Positions 45,489-53,536 of a stretch of DNA of 64,000 nucleotides are shown here, in pieces; within the stretch, counting starts at the first letter, position 1, and the number at the start of each line of letters is the position of its first letter. A model generated the notes under the pieces. It saw nothing but the letters and a program-made list of their open reading frames with translations. It did no database searches and was not told where the DNA came from. The translations under genes were made by a program, and so were the position numbers. The DNA is from a bacterium (lineage in GTDB: Bacteria; Bdellovibrionota_C; UBA2361; SZUA-149; JAEUWB01), in NCBI GenBank assembly GCA_016786595.1, contig JAEUWB010000060.1:230741-294740 (forward strand). Reading direction: 5' to 3'.

Positions 45489-45514
45489 CTGACTAGAATG
45501 ATCGTTCTAGTCAG
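45489..45514. promoter_or_regulatory. Perfect palindrome upstream of the MDR dehydrogenase gene
   Basis: CTGACTAGAA and TTCTAGTCAG are perfect 10-base arms around a 6-base spacer, 16 bases upstream of the start codon. The size suits a TetR-type operator for the dehydrogenase gene; a tRNA-operon terminator is the alternative, though no T tract follows. Confidence 0.5.
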
Positions 45515-45621
45515 TAGATATAGCAGCGCATCAGGAGTTAAGAAAGAGGCGTCTCGCTTGTGTCGTCCGACGCAGCTTTGGCGGGGATTTCTCTTAAAAC
45601 TGCTCTACAAATCAGCTGACC

Positions 45622-45736
45622 TTCCAGCCGGAGTCGGCAGAGCCGCGAAGCTGTCCACCTTCGGCAAGGCTACGGCGGACAGCCTTCGCTTTCTAACTAG
45701 CTTGCCAGCCGGAGTCTCCGAAGGAGCGAAGGCTGG
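45622..45736. repeat. Palindromic repeat, tRNA-cluster copy 1
   Basis: Three hairpin modules in a row: CCAGCCGGAGTCGGCAGAGC ..., then a 40-base module beginning CTGTCCACCTTCGGCAAGGC (45651-45690), then CCAGCCGGAGTCTCCGAAGG ... closed by GGCTGG. The 40-base module recurs exactly at 46157-46196. It abuts a copy of the tRNA-Thr 3' end. Confidence 0.75.
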
Positions 45737-45805
45737 AGCCCACGTCGAGGATGCAGAGTTAACCTGTCCCGGCCAAGCCGGGACGGTTCAATCCTTGACT
45801 TGCAC
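45734..45805 (-). repeat. Tail unit of tRNA-Thr(GGT): antisense and sense copies of its 3' end
   Basis: In transcript order, after the tRNA come an antisense T-arm copy (GTTCAATCCTTGAC on the plus strand, 45787-45800 region), a perfect hairpin GTCCCGGC/GCCGGGAC (45766-45784), and a second sense copy of the tRNA 3' end including CCA (plus-strand TGGAGCCCACGTCGAGGAT, 45734-45752), identical to 45828-45846. Confidence 0.7.
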
Positions 45806-45827
45806 CTGTGGTGATTTTAGATGTTGT

Positions 45828-45902
<75 letters not shown>

Positions 45903-46051
45903 ATATAATGTAAATTCTGGCGAATTACTTGGTCAAGAAAGCGCCTCCGCTCCTCATTTATTTCTATATAAACTCCGGTGCTCAGCACTTTCTTTCCTCG
46001 TCCTTCATCCAGACTTTGCATTATATGCTCTATCTAAAAAAGGAAGAGATT

Positions 46052-46134
46052 TGGAGAGAGAAGGATTCGAACCTTCGAAGACGTGAGTCAACGAGTTTAC
46101 AGCCCGTCGCGTTTGGCCACTTCGCTATCTCTCC
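46052..46134 (-). tRNA. tRNA-Tyr (anticodon GTA)
   Basis: Acceptor GGAGAGA/TCTCTCC, anticodon loop CTGTAAA (GTA, reading TAC/TAT) and a long variable arm (class II) are visible; the length of 83 is typical. CCA is not encoded. Unlike the other three, it has no antisense tail unit that I can find. Confidence 0.93.
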
Positions 46135-46156
46135 ATATGTAACTAGCTTCAACTAT

Positions 46157-46242
46157 CTGTCCACCTTCGGCAAGGCTACGGCGGACAGCCTTCGCTTTTT
46201 AACCGGCCTGCCAGCCGGAGTCGGCAGAGCCGCGAAGGCTGG
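46157..46242. repeat. Palindromic repeat, tRNA-cluster copy 2
   Basis: The exact 40-base module CTGTCCACCTTCGGCAAGGC ... is followed by the CCAGCC ... GGCTGG hairpin module (46211-46242). It directly abuts a copy of the tRNA-Gly 3' end, as copy 1 abuts that of tRNA-Thr. Confidence 0.75.
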
Positions 46243-46336
46243 AGCGGGAGACGATAGACAAGTACAAACACTTGTCAGACTCGTAGTAATACTTGTCATT
46301 GCCTAAGCAATGACGGAGTTCGAGTCTCATCTCCCG
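46240..46336 (-). repeat. Tail unit of tRNA-Gly(TCC)
   Basis: Plus-strand GAGTTCGAGTCTCATCTCCC (46316-46335) is an antisense copy of the tRNA-Gly T-arm and acceptor half (46371-46391, 20 of 21 matching through 46336). A perfect hairpin GTCATTGC/GCAATGAC follows (46295-46314), and then a sense copy TGGAGCGGGAGACGA (46240-46254) identical to 46366-46380. Confidence 0.75.
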
Positions 46337-46365
46337 AATCACAGTTAGAATATCCACCTAACCAA

Positions 46366-46441
46366 TGGAGCGGGAGACGAGACTCGAACTCGCGGCCCTC
46401 AGCTTGGAAGGCTGATGCTCTACCAACTGAGCTACTCCCGC
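46366..46441 (-). tRNA. tRNA-Gly (anticodon TCC)
   Basis: Acceptor GCGGGAG/CTCCCGC, D-arm GCTCAGTTGGTAGAGC, anticodon stem TCAGC/GCTGA with loop CTTCCAA (TCC, reading GGA/GGG) and T-arm GCGAGTTCGAGTCTCGT are all visible. The 3' CCA is encoded. Confidence 0.93.
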
Positions 46442-46448
46442 ACTTCTT

Positions 46449-46518
46449 AAATATATCTAAGCTGGCGATGGCCGAAAAAATAAATGGGCGAACCCGTTCC
46501 GGGGTCAAGTCCCATCGC
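46449..46518 (-). repeat. Tail unit of tRNA-Thr(TGT)
   Basis: Plus-strand TCAAGTCCCATCGC (46505-46518) is an antisense copy of the tRNA T-arm/acceptor half. Beyond it, the 23 bases at 46449-46471 (AAATATATCTAAGCTGGCGA then TGG) repeat 46540-46562 exactly, spanning the tRNA 3' end and 11 bases past it. Confidence 0.7.
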
Positions 46519-46550
46519 TCTCTAAGTGCCATCGACAACAAATATATCTA

Positions 46551-46623
46551 AGCTGGCGATGGGACTTGAACCCGCAACCTACTGATTACAAATCAGTTGC
46601 TCTGCCAATTGAGCTACGCCAGC
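46551..46623 (-). tRNA. tRNA-Thr (anticodon TGT)
   Basis: Acceptor GCTGGCG/CGCCAGC, D-arm GCTCAATTGGCAGAGC, anticodon stem ACTGA/TCAGT with loop TTTGTAA (TGT, reading ACA) and T-arm GCGGGTTCAAGTCCC are clear. CCA is not encoded. It is the first gene of the cluster. Confidence 0.93.
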
Positions 46624-46716
46624 AAAGGTGGGCCAAGCTAACAAACACATTTTCCCGGGTCAAACCCCTAAATTTTAAGGCCAAATTAGCGAGTTTTATA
46701 CGAGATCCTCGTAGGC

Positions 46717-46744
46717 TTGACCTGAAAAATTGCCTCAGTAGATA
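46717..46744 (+). promoter_or_regulatory. Candidate sigma-70-like promoter for the first Tad-like set
   Basis: TTGACC, a 16-base spacer and TAGATA lie about 70 bases before the first pseudopilin gene. It is a match by eye only. The divergent tRNA cluster must be driven from the same 190-base interval. Confidence 0.35.
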
Positions 46745-46816
46745 GGTTTTTCAGCTTGAATACTAAATTTCCTCGCAGCATCTGTCGATACTTATAAAGA
46801 TATAAGGTGAGCGAAA

Positions 46817-47515
46817 GTGAATATGCTGGTCAGAATTTCTAACAGAAAACTTGGACAACGCGGCGTTGCTTTTACTGAACTCGCCTCAGCTATGCCCTTT
46901 CTTACATTATTAGTGATGGGCGTAATTGATTTTGGCAGAATGATGAGCTCATACGTTAACGCAACGCAAGTCGTACATGAAGGCGTGAGAACTTCAACGA
47001 AAATGGCAAGTTTGGAGCCCTGTGTTGAGCAGGGTAATCATGGAAATTTAGGCAACACGCCCGGAAGTCAATTTTGCAATCAAAAAATGTGGAAGAATTT
47101 GTGGACAATTGAGTCAGAAGAAAAGTGCAATAAGTTGCTCGGCGGATGCCCAAAAAATCAATGGTTCATTCAGCGTAGAATGGTACAGCTATTAAGACTC
47201 TCTAAATTGCCAATTGATTATAGTCCTGAGAATCTATCGATTGCGACTACTTTTGCGGGTGAAGATGGTGATAATACAGTAGCAGCAACAATAACCATGC
47301 GCTATCTGAATTTCTTTTCATTGGCTGATGGGGTGCCGATGACAGTTACGTTTGAAGCACCGTACCTTTATGGTGGTGGCAATGGTAGTACTGCTTGGCG
47401 ACAAGGCGAAATGGCCGGGCGTGCAATGGCCGATGACTTTGGCGAAATGGTTGCCCGTCCTGACGAAGGAGACGTTGTCGGAGATCCAGGAGTGCCATTT
47501 CAGCTTGATTTTTAA
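46817..47515 (+). CDS. TadE-like pseudopilin, set A gene 1
   Basis: The N-terminus has the TadE pattern: a basic start (RKLGQRG), then VAFTELASAMPFLTLLVMGVIDFGRM (about 17-43) with the conserved Glu at the head of a single transmembrane helix, followed by a periplasmic domain of about 190 residues with several cysteines. TadE/TadF pseudopilins are membrane-anchored parts of the tight-adherence pilus system. The start is GTG 46817 behind AAGGTGAG, or ATG 46823. It is paralogous to the gene at 59474, and no tad ATPase or secretin is nearby. Confidence 0.8.
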   Translation: MNMLVRISNRKLGQRGVAFTELASAMPFLTLLVMGVIDFGRMMSSYVNATQVVHEGVRTSTKMASLEPCVEQGNHGNLGNTPGSQFCNQKMWKNLWTIESEEKCNKLLGGCPKNQWFIQRRMVQLLRLSKLPIDYSPENLSIATTFAGEDGDNTVAATITMRYLNFFSLADGVPMTVTFEAPYLYGGGNGSTAWRQGEMAGRAMADDFGEMVARPDEGDVVGDPGVPFQLDF

Positions 47516-47570
47516 TCATCAGAATACTTTATTGCTTTGCTTGCTCCAGCTCTTTTAGTAAAGAACGATC

Positions 47571-49049
47571 ATGGCAAGTAATGAGAATCAAATTCAATCT
47601 GCGCATACTACCCGTGGTATCGTGATACTCGAATTTGTCTTTGTATTTGGATTCTTTATCTTAATTGTTGTCGGCCTTGTCGATTTTGCACGCTTGATGA
47701 CAGCGCAAACTATTCTCTCCAAAGCTACTCAAGAGTCGATTAATCTAGGATCTAAACTCCCAGATTTGGCAATTGATTCTCGAGGTAAGGATCCAAATAA
47801 GAAGGAGGATCTCGTTGAATTAAAAAAGCTTGAATCAGCTCGGCGCTTTGCTGTTAGTGAGGTAGTAAATAAAGCGTTAACTGGAATTTTTTCCACCGAT
47901 GACGATGCTTGGGCAAGATTGCAGCGATTTTGCTTTCCCGGTGCTAAAACTGATTGCGATGACGTTTTAAATGCTGCCGTGGTAAGGCCCGGAGAAAGTG
48001 CCCGGACCGTGAAAGAGGAAGAAGAATATAATTTTGTTCACCCGACATTGTGTCCGAAAACTGGAAAATGTGATGGGGGAAAGCGCATTACTGATTCCGA
48101 TTCATATGACGCAATACTGTTAAATCATCCCTATGCAGTTGTCACTCGCGGGACTATTAAAACGTTTTTGCCAATGGTTGGACCGATTACCCTAGAAGGC
48201 CTTTCTTATGGGTTTAAAGAATATTTACCGCTAGGATCATATCCGGAACATTTTGAGATCCCCCCTCCAAGTTCATCGAGTTCATCAACTGCTTCTTCTT
48301 CTGGTGGGACTTCATCGAGTAGTGCCTCATCTTCGAGTTCTAGTAGTTCTTCGAGTAGTAGTTCCTCTTCAAGCAGCTCTTCTTCAACGAGTGGTGGCTC
48401 CAGCTCGAGTAGCAGCGCGAGCAGCTCTGCTAGTTCGGCGTCAAGTTCAAGCAGCACATCTTCGACCAGCGCTTCGAGTTCTGCATCGACGAGCGCAAGT
48501 ACCTCTGCTTCATCTAGCGCATCTTCCTCGAGTTCAAGCAGCACTAGTAGCTCTTCAAGTAGTAGTTCCTCAAGTAGTAGTTCTTCTTCGTCTTCAAGTG
48601 GCGATCTGGAATGCAAGAACGCCTCACATTGCAGTCACATGACCGAGAAATGTTGCGCAAGAGGTATGGGTGTAGCTTGCGTTAAGGGAGTTTGCCTGTG
48701 TGATAGTGCTGCAGAATGCGAGAAAAATAATGGGTCAGCCTCGTCTACAAGCGCTTCTTCCAGTGCAAGTTCAAGTACCTCGACTTCAAGTTCTACATCA
48801 AGTTCAAGCAGTTCAAGTAGCTCAAGCAGCAGTTCGACCTCGAGCTCAAGTTCCGCAAGCAGTAGCTCTGCAAGTAGCAGTTCATCGTCCTCCTCCAGTT
48901 CATCGAGTTCGACAAGTAGTGGTGGAAGCTGCACGAATTCATTGCAATGTAACTATTTGTACAGTGTTTGCTGCGCCGATGACAGTCTGCCAGCGTGTAT
49001 CAATGGACGCTGCCAATGTGATCAAGGTAGCCCCTGTGGTGGAGGATAA
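47571..49049 (+). CDS. TadE-like protein with Ser-rich stalks and two Cys-rich knobs, set A gene 2
   Basis: The TadE helix is at about residues 12-42 (GIVILEFVFVFGFFILIVVG), with a periplasmic domain to about 230. Then come a Ser-rich tract (about 232-343), a Cys-rich module (LECKNASHCSHMTEKCCARG ... GVCLCDSAAEC), a second Ser-rich tract (about 388-449) and a second module of the same cysteine pattern (SCTNSLQCNYLYSVCCADD ... GRCQCDQGSPC), ending in GGG. The two knobs match C-x5-C-x6-CC-x(8-9)-C-x4-C-x-C. Serine codons are mixed (AGT, AGC, TCA, TCG, TCT), so the tract is not a simple nucleotide repeat. Probably an extended extracellular stalk; the function is unknown. Confidence 0.75.
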   Translation: MASNENQIQSAHTTRGIVILEFVFVFGFFILIVVGLVDFARLMTAQTILSKATQESINLGSKLPDLAIDSRGKDPNKKEDLVELKKLESARRFAVSEVVNKALTGIFSTDDDAWARLQRFCFPGAKTDCDDVLNAAVVRPGESARTVKEEEEYNFVHPTLCPKTGKCDGGKRITDSDSYDAILLNHPYAVVTRGTIKTFLPMVGPITLEGLSYGFKEYLPLGSYPEHFEIPPPSSSSSSTASSSGGTSSSSASSSSSSSSSSSSSSSSSSSSTSGGSSSSSSASSSASSASSSSSTSSTSASSSASTSASTSASSSASSSSSSSTSSSSSSSSSSSSSSSSSSGDLECKNASHCSHMTEKCCARGMGVACVKGVCLCDSAAECEKNNGSASSTSASSSASSSTSTSSSTSSSSSSSSSSSSSTSSSSSASSSSASSSSSSSSSSSSSTSSGGSCTNSLQCNYLYSVCCADDSLPACINGRCQCDQGSPCGGG

Positions 49050-49054
49050 TTGCT

Positions 49055-51157
49055 GTGCGCCGATATAGAGTAGACCAGTCTGGGGTAATACTGATTTTAA
49101 CGGCGCTCCTTGCGTTTGCGATGTTAACGCTTGTAGCACTAGTGATTGATATCGGGATCTTAAGTAGTTCGAGTTCTCAGCAGCAGCGACAAGCGGAGTA
49201 TATCGGCCTTGCTGCATTATATGAATATTCACGAACAGCTGCCGATGAGAATGGTTCACTTCTACCGAAAGTGAACCGTGCCATTACTCGCGCCAATTAT
49301 ATTGCTGGTAGAAATTCAATTGTTGGACTTCCGGGAGTGGAAAATGCAAACCTCTGTGGACAAATCTCTGAAGAAGGCACTTGCGCGAAAGAGCCAGCTA
49401 ATACTAATGGCACAATTGTTTTCGGGCGCTGGTATCCCAGCCGACCAAGTACTTGTAGCGAAAAGAAAGGAAAGGCCTGCCCTTGCGGGGTCGCAGCAAC
49501 GCCGTGTTTTCTGGAAATTCCAGCTAATGATTTAAAAACTAAATCAGCAAATGCTGTAAAAATTAATTTTCAAACTGCTAACCAAAACCCAATCCGCACA
49601 TATTTTGCTCGTGTGATTGGTTCAAACGAGCACTTATTGTCCAGCTCTGCGATTGTGACAATGGTTGCCAGGCACATGATGTTTTTGGTTGATTTATCTT
49701 CATCCGTTGATAATGAAACGCATGCTCCTGCCGCAACGCCTCCCCCCGACCCAAATTACGCAAAATCTGAATCGGCATTTGCGATCGATCCAAGCGGTGG
49801 GTTGGCTGCGTGTGCGAGTGCAAATTCGAATCCCTGTATTGATGCCAATTTGGGGGATCCTGAGTGTTTGATGCTTGGACCGAATGGGTCGGCTAATCCG
49901 AATAATTTACAAAACAAAACTTATTACGGAATGAGTCGACGCCGTGCCAGTTGTGCGGATGCGTATTGCAACGAGACTTGGCGACACTTTAGGGACGATT
50001 ATCGCTGCCAAATTGTGGATGGTAAGCTTTATTTATTTGATGAATATCGTCACGCCGGAACACATTTGGGGCCTTCACCCTTAACTCCGATTTTAAATGG
50101 CATTCAACAAGCTTTGGATGAGTTTGAAAGCCGCGGAGTTCCATCAGATCGCGTCGGGGCGATTGGTTTTGCCAGCCCGCGAGAGTTAAATGCCCAGATC
50201 TTCTCGATTCGAGAAATCCCGATGTCGCCAGTTGATACAAGCGACGGTTCAAACTTTAGCCGCTTGCGACAAATTACAGACCCAGAAAATATTCCCGAGC
50301 AAATGAACGGCTTATTTTTTCCAATTCCGACATCGACATACACAGATGGGCCAGGTTTACTGGAGTACGTAGCGACTAAGTTTGCTGAAGCAAAGCTTGA
50401 GGAGGAGTCTTCGGATCGCATTATTTATTTCACTGACGGATTATTTAATTGCATCAAAGCTGGTAGCGTTGGTGCTCCACCATTCGATCGACGTTGCCGC
50501 AATAGTGCCGAGTTTGTTGCGCGTTCGATCTGGGAGTCAGGTCAAGTCGTAACCAATTCGCTGATGCAGTCACGCATCACTTTGGATATGTTTTTATTTG
50601 GTAACAGTAGCGTAGGGCCGCATACGATAGTCTATAAGGATCCAGTTGCGGGCAACAGTCAGGCAGCTTGTGTAGATGATGATGCGGCAAGGCAGCTTGG
50701 CTTGTCTTGGGTCAACGCTAGTCCTGGCTTAGATTCGGCCAAGGGATTTCCTTATTCCCCTTCTGATGGATTGCTCAATGCTTGGGCGAATAATCAAACG
50801 ATATATTTTGCTAACTCGCTCTATGATTATTTTGTGAAGGATACCGGAGGGATTTGGGTGCCAATTCGCCCGTGTTGGGATGAAGGTGCTGGTTGTGTGA
50901 ACCTCGTTGATGAATATCGCTATAACTCTGACTGCGATCATTTCTTTAACCAAGGTCGCACGCGTTTCTTAAACAATTCTTCATGTATTCCTGGTGGTGG
51001 CGGACAAATTCCGAGTGGCTGTCGATTACAGTTTGATCCGTTCGGGCGTTCCGTTGATGATCAGGTTACAGCTGGGATGGAAAAAATACTGAACAACAAC
51101 CCGCTTGTAGTTGTCACAGAGCGTAAGCCTGAGGTTGAAGAGCAGATAGACTCTTAA
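49055..51157 (+). CDS. TadG-like protein with von Willebrand A domain, set A gene 3
   Basis: A GTG start yields a TadG N-terminus (QSGVILILTALLAFAMLTLV, about 8-27, with one transmembrane helix). A von Willebrand A-like domain begins near residue 207: MMFLVDLSSSVD carries the MIDAS DxSxS, and YTDGPGLLEYVATKF and IIYFTDGLFNC supply the later MIDAS residues. Long insertions within the domain contain many cysteines. Such proteins mediate metal-dependent adhesion at the cell surface. The gene lies 5 bases after the stalk gene, so the three form an operon; its 3' end overlaps the convergent GT2 gene by 4 bases. Confidence 0.8.
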   Translation: MRRYRVDQSGVILILTALLAFAMLTLVALVIDIGILSSSSSQQQRQAEYIGLAALYEYSRTAADENGSLLPKVNRAITRANYIAGRNSIVGLPGVENANLCGQISEEGTCAKEPANTNGTIVFGRWYPSRPSTCSEKKGKACPCGVAATPCFLEIPANDLKTKSANAVKINFQTANQNPIRTYFARVIGSNEHLLSSSAIVTMVARHMMFLVDLSSSVDNETHAPAATPPPDPNYAKSESAFAIDPSGGLAACASANSNPCIDANLGDPECLMLGPNGSANPNNLQNKTYYGMSRRRASCADAYCNETWRHFRDDYRCQIVDGKLYLFDEYRHAGTHLGPSPLTPILNGIQQALDEFESRGVPSDRVGAIGFASPRELNAQIFSIREIPMSPVDTSDGSNFSRLRQITDPENIPEQMNGLFFPIPTSTYTDGPGLLEYVATKFAEAKLEEESSDRIIYFTDGLFNCIKAGSVGAPPFDRRCRNSAEFVARSIWESGQVVTNSLMQSRITLDMFLFGNSSVGPHTIVYKDPVAGNSQAACVDDDAARQLGLSWVNASPGLDSAKGFPYSPSDGLLNAWANNQTIYFANSLYDYFVKDTGGIWVPIRPCWDEGAGCVNLVDEYRYNSDCDHFFNQGRTRFLNNSSCIPGGGGQIPSGCRLQFDPFGRSVDDQVTAGMEKILNNNPLVVVTERKPEVEEQIDS

Positions 51158-51837
51158 CGCTGAGATTGAAGCATTAATTTAAGCAGTGACCACCCATAGG
51201 CAAAGCAGGCAAATTTCAAATCGATATGCGATTTGCCAAATTTTCTTGCGTGTTCGTGTGTGGGAACTTCGCTTACACGGAATCCATATTGGAGGGAACG
51301 CACAATCATTTCTTGTTCAATTGTGGTGCTGTTTTCTTGAAGATTAAGTTTTTTTAATACCTCTGTCTTGAGTGCGCGAAACCCATTCTGACTGTCGCTT
51401 AAGCGCACTTTAAATTTCCAGTTGATACAGGCTGTAATAAATGAGCTGCCCGTGAGCCGAAAAAATTCGTCAAAGCCGCCGTGCAGCTCACTTGAACCTC
51501 CCAGTAATCTCGATCCGCCGACATGATCGCACTGATCGTCAAGTAACGGTTGGATTAATCGCGGGATGTCTTCTGGGTCGTGCGATCCGTCGGCATCAAT
51601 GAAAACTGTGATCGCTTGTTGTAAATGCTGAATCGAACATCGGATTGCATCACCTTTGCCACGTTTGTTATCGAGGATTATTTTTGCTCCCAGATTTTCA
51701 GCAATTCGCCTTGTTTGGTCAGTTGAATGGCCATCAACTACAATAATTTCAGACGCATAACGCTTAACGCCAAGGATTACCTCCCCGATACTCTGAGCTT
51801 CATTTTTAGCAGGAATGACAACTGAAATTGGCAACAC
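51154..51837 (-). CDS. GT2-family glycosyltransferase (polyprenyl-phosphate sugar synthase-like)
   Basis: The GT-A fold is clear: LPISVVIPAKNEAQSIGEVI at the N-terminus, the Asp motifs IIVVDGHSTDQT and VFIDADGSHDPEDI, and LSDSQNGFRALK near the middle. This matches the DPM1-like branch that loads a sugar onto polyprenyl phosphate, without the C-terminal membrane helices some members carry. Its product would feed GT-C enzymes, two of which are encoded nearby. The sugar is unknown. Confidence 0.85.
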   Translation of the reverse strand: MLPISVVIPAKNEAQSIGEVILGVKRYASEIIVVDGHSTDQTRRIAENLGAKIILDNKRGKGDAIRCSIQHLQQAITVFIDADGSHDPEDIPRLIQPLLDDQCDHVGGSRLLGGSSELHGGFDEFFRLTGSSFITACINWKFKVRLSDSQNGFRALKTEVLKKLNLQENSTTIEQEMIVRSLQYGFRVSEVPTHEHARKFGKSHIDLKFACFAYGWSLLKLMLQSQR

Positions 51838-51882
51838 GTTTGGTACATTTCCTCAACTGATTGCCTATGCTACCAGAAGTCT

Positions 51883-52926
51883 ATGCTTTTTCGCTACTTA
51901 AGCTTTGCCTCCAAAATATTTGCTGCAAATCGACGCCAGCTAAGCAAGCCGTTTAAGTTAACTTACGTTGTAACCAAAGAATGTCATTCTAAATGCCTTA
52001 ATTGTGATATTTGGAAGGTGAAGCCTCAGCACGAGCTCACTTTAGAAGAAGCCAAGCAAGTGGCTCGCAAAAATCCCTATTTCTCTTGGATTGATTTTAC
52101 TGGAGGTGAGCCTACCGATCGGGAGGACTTTGTCGATCTAGTCGATACCTTTAATCGCAATCAACCCAAACTGCTATTAATACACTTTGTGACCAATGGA
52201 CTTAAGCCCAAGCGGATTGTTGAGATGACAAAGGAGCTGCTTGGTCGTGGACTTCCCAGATTGACTGTTAGTGTTAGCATTGATGGTCCACCGGCAGTTA
52301 ACGACCAGCTTCGTGGCATTCCAAAAGATTTTGAGCGGGCAACGGAGACTTTAAGGTTGTTACGCCAGTTAAAAGGCTTAGATGTTTATGCCGGCATGAC
52401 GTTGTATGCTGCAAATACGGAATTGGTTTTTGCTACAGTGAGCGCAATCAGTGAAGTCGTTCCCGGTTTTACACTTGAAGATTTACATGTGAACATCCCC
52501 CATATCTCGGGACATTTTTATGGTAACAATGATCGCGTTTTAACAGTCACTGAGCAAATGACAAGAGCGATTAACGATCTTGAGAGAGTAAGAAAGTTTA
52601 GAATTAGCCCACTGCGGATTGTTGAAGGAATATATCGCAAGAAAATTAACAATTATCTACAAACCAAAGAATGTCCTGAGGATTGTGCGGCATTGATGTC
52701 TTCCGTTATTTTGTCTGAAACCGGAGTTATTTATCCCTGTTTGATGTGGGATGAGCCTTTAGGAAATGTGCGTGATACGGATTATGATATACTACCGCAT
52801 CTACGTTCAGGACGTGCACGGGACTTGCGTGAAAAACTACTCAAAAAGGATTGTGCAAATTGCTGGACACCTTGCGAAGCATTTCCCACGATTTTATCGA
52901 ATTGTTTGCGAATCAATCAGCGGTAA
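51883..52926 (+). CDS. Radical SAM protein with SPASM-like C-terminus
   Basis: The CxxxCxxC cluster is at 34-41 (TKECHSKCLNCDIW), with the glycine-rich SAM contact IDFTGGEPTDRED downstream. The C-terminal part has extra cysteines (CPEDCAALM, GVIYPCLMWDEPLGN, KKDCANCWTPCEAF) as in SPASM/twitch proteins that bind further iron-sulfur clusters. Such enzymes modify peptides or small substrates by radical chemistry. In this cassette it may modify a sugar, lipid or secreted protein. Its last 10 bases overlap the convergent next gene. Confidence 0.85.
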   Translation: MLFRYLSFASKIFAANRRQLSKPFKLTYVVTKECHSKCLNCDIWKVKPQHELTLEEAKQVARKNPYFSWIDFTGGEPTDREDFVDLVDTFNRNQPKLLLIHFVTNGLKPKRIVEMTKELLGRGLPRLTVSVSIDGPPAVNDQLRGIPKDFERATETLRLLRQLKGLDVYAGMTLYAANTELVFATVSAISEVVPGFTLEDLHVNIPHISGHFYGNNDRVLTVTEQMTRAINDLERVRKFRISPLRIVEGIYRKKINNYLQTKECPEDCAALMSSVILSETGVIYPCLMWDEPLGNVRDTDYDILPHLRSGRARDLREKLLKKDCANCWTPCEAFPTILSNCLRINQR

Positions 52927-53531
52927 AATACTAAAGGGCATTTGCTATGATTCAACGCGAAAATCAAATGTGGTTGCTCGAGTATATTGATATATTTGAT
53001 CTTAAAATTGTACAAACCAGCTGTTATGACATTGAACTCGAAGCGATCATGATACTGACGATATTGGGTTCTTTTAATACTGAATGAATCGCCTGCCTTT
53101 GCTTGAATTGTAAATTCATAAGCATCGTCAGCATCAATTTCAATAATCTGTTGACCTTGATCTAGTTTTATATAACCCTCCAGCAACATACTCATATAAG
53201 CATATTTGCTATGCGGGTTTGCGCGGTGGATATTAAATTCTTGCAGTTTAGGAGTGTCATAAAACAAACATGCAGAGTCGAGGATAAAGCTGTCATATTG
53301 CACGGTAAATGACTCTGTTTCGTAAAGTGTTGCTTTAATACCATGAGCATACTTGCTATCGAATTTTTCCCCAACAGCCAAAGTCCACGTGTTTGCTAAG
53401 TCATTAGTTGAGTATGAGGAAGGAGCAGGCTTAACTTTCGAGAAATTATTTTTTATTTCTCTTCCCGCCAGAAAAACACCGCTATAAAAAGCAAGACAAG
53501 CTAAAAGAATTATTAAAATATTTTTATTCAC
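52917..53531 (-). CDS. Membrane-anchored protein with PA14-like domain
   Basis: The start is GTG 53531, just past the stop of the upstream GT-C gene. A membrane anchor (about residues 4-22) is followed by a domain of about 150 residues with GYIKLDQGQQIIEIDADDAYEFTIQA, the form of a PA14-type carbohydrate-binding beta-barrel. It would face the periplasm and could bind the glycan made by its neighbours. It forms an operon with the upstream GT-C gene (5-base gap). The PA14 call is by motif shape. Confidence 0.65.
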   Translation of the reverse strand: MNKNILIILLACLAFYSGVFLAGREIKNNFSKVKPAPSSYSTNDLANTWTLAVGEKFDSKYAHGIKATLYETESFTVQYDSFILDSACLFYDTPKLQEFNIHRANPHSKYAYMSMLLEGYIKLDQGQQIIEIDADDAYEFTIQAKAGDSFSIKRTQYRQYHDRFEFNVITAGLYNFKIKYINILEQPHLIFALNHSKCPLVFYR

Positions 53532-53536
53532 AGAGC

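Noticed and set aside
48206..48616. Minus-strand frame rich in Glu and Leu opposite the Ser-rich tract
   Set aside because: It is the antisense reading of the Ser codons; no ribosome binding site and no independent domain.
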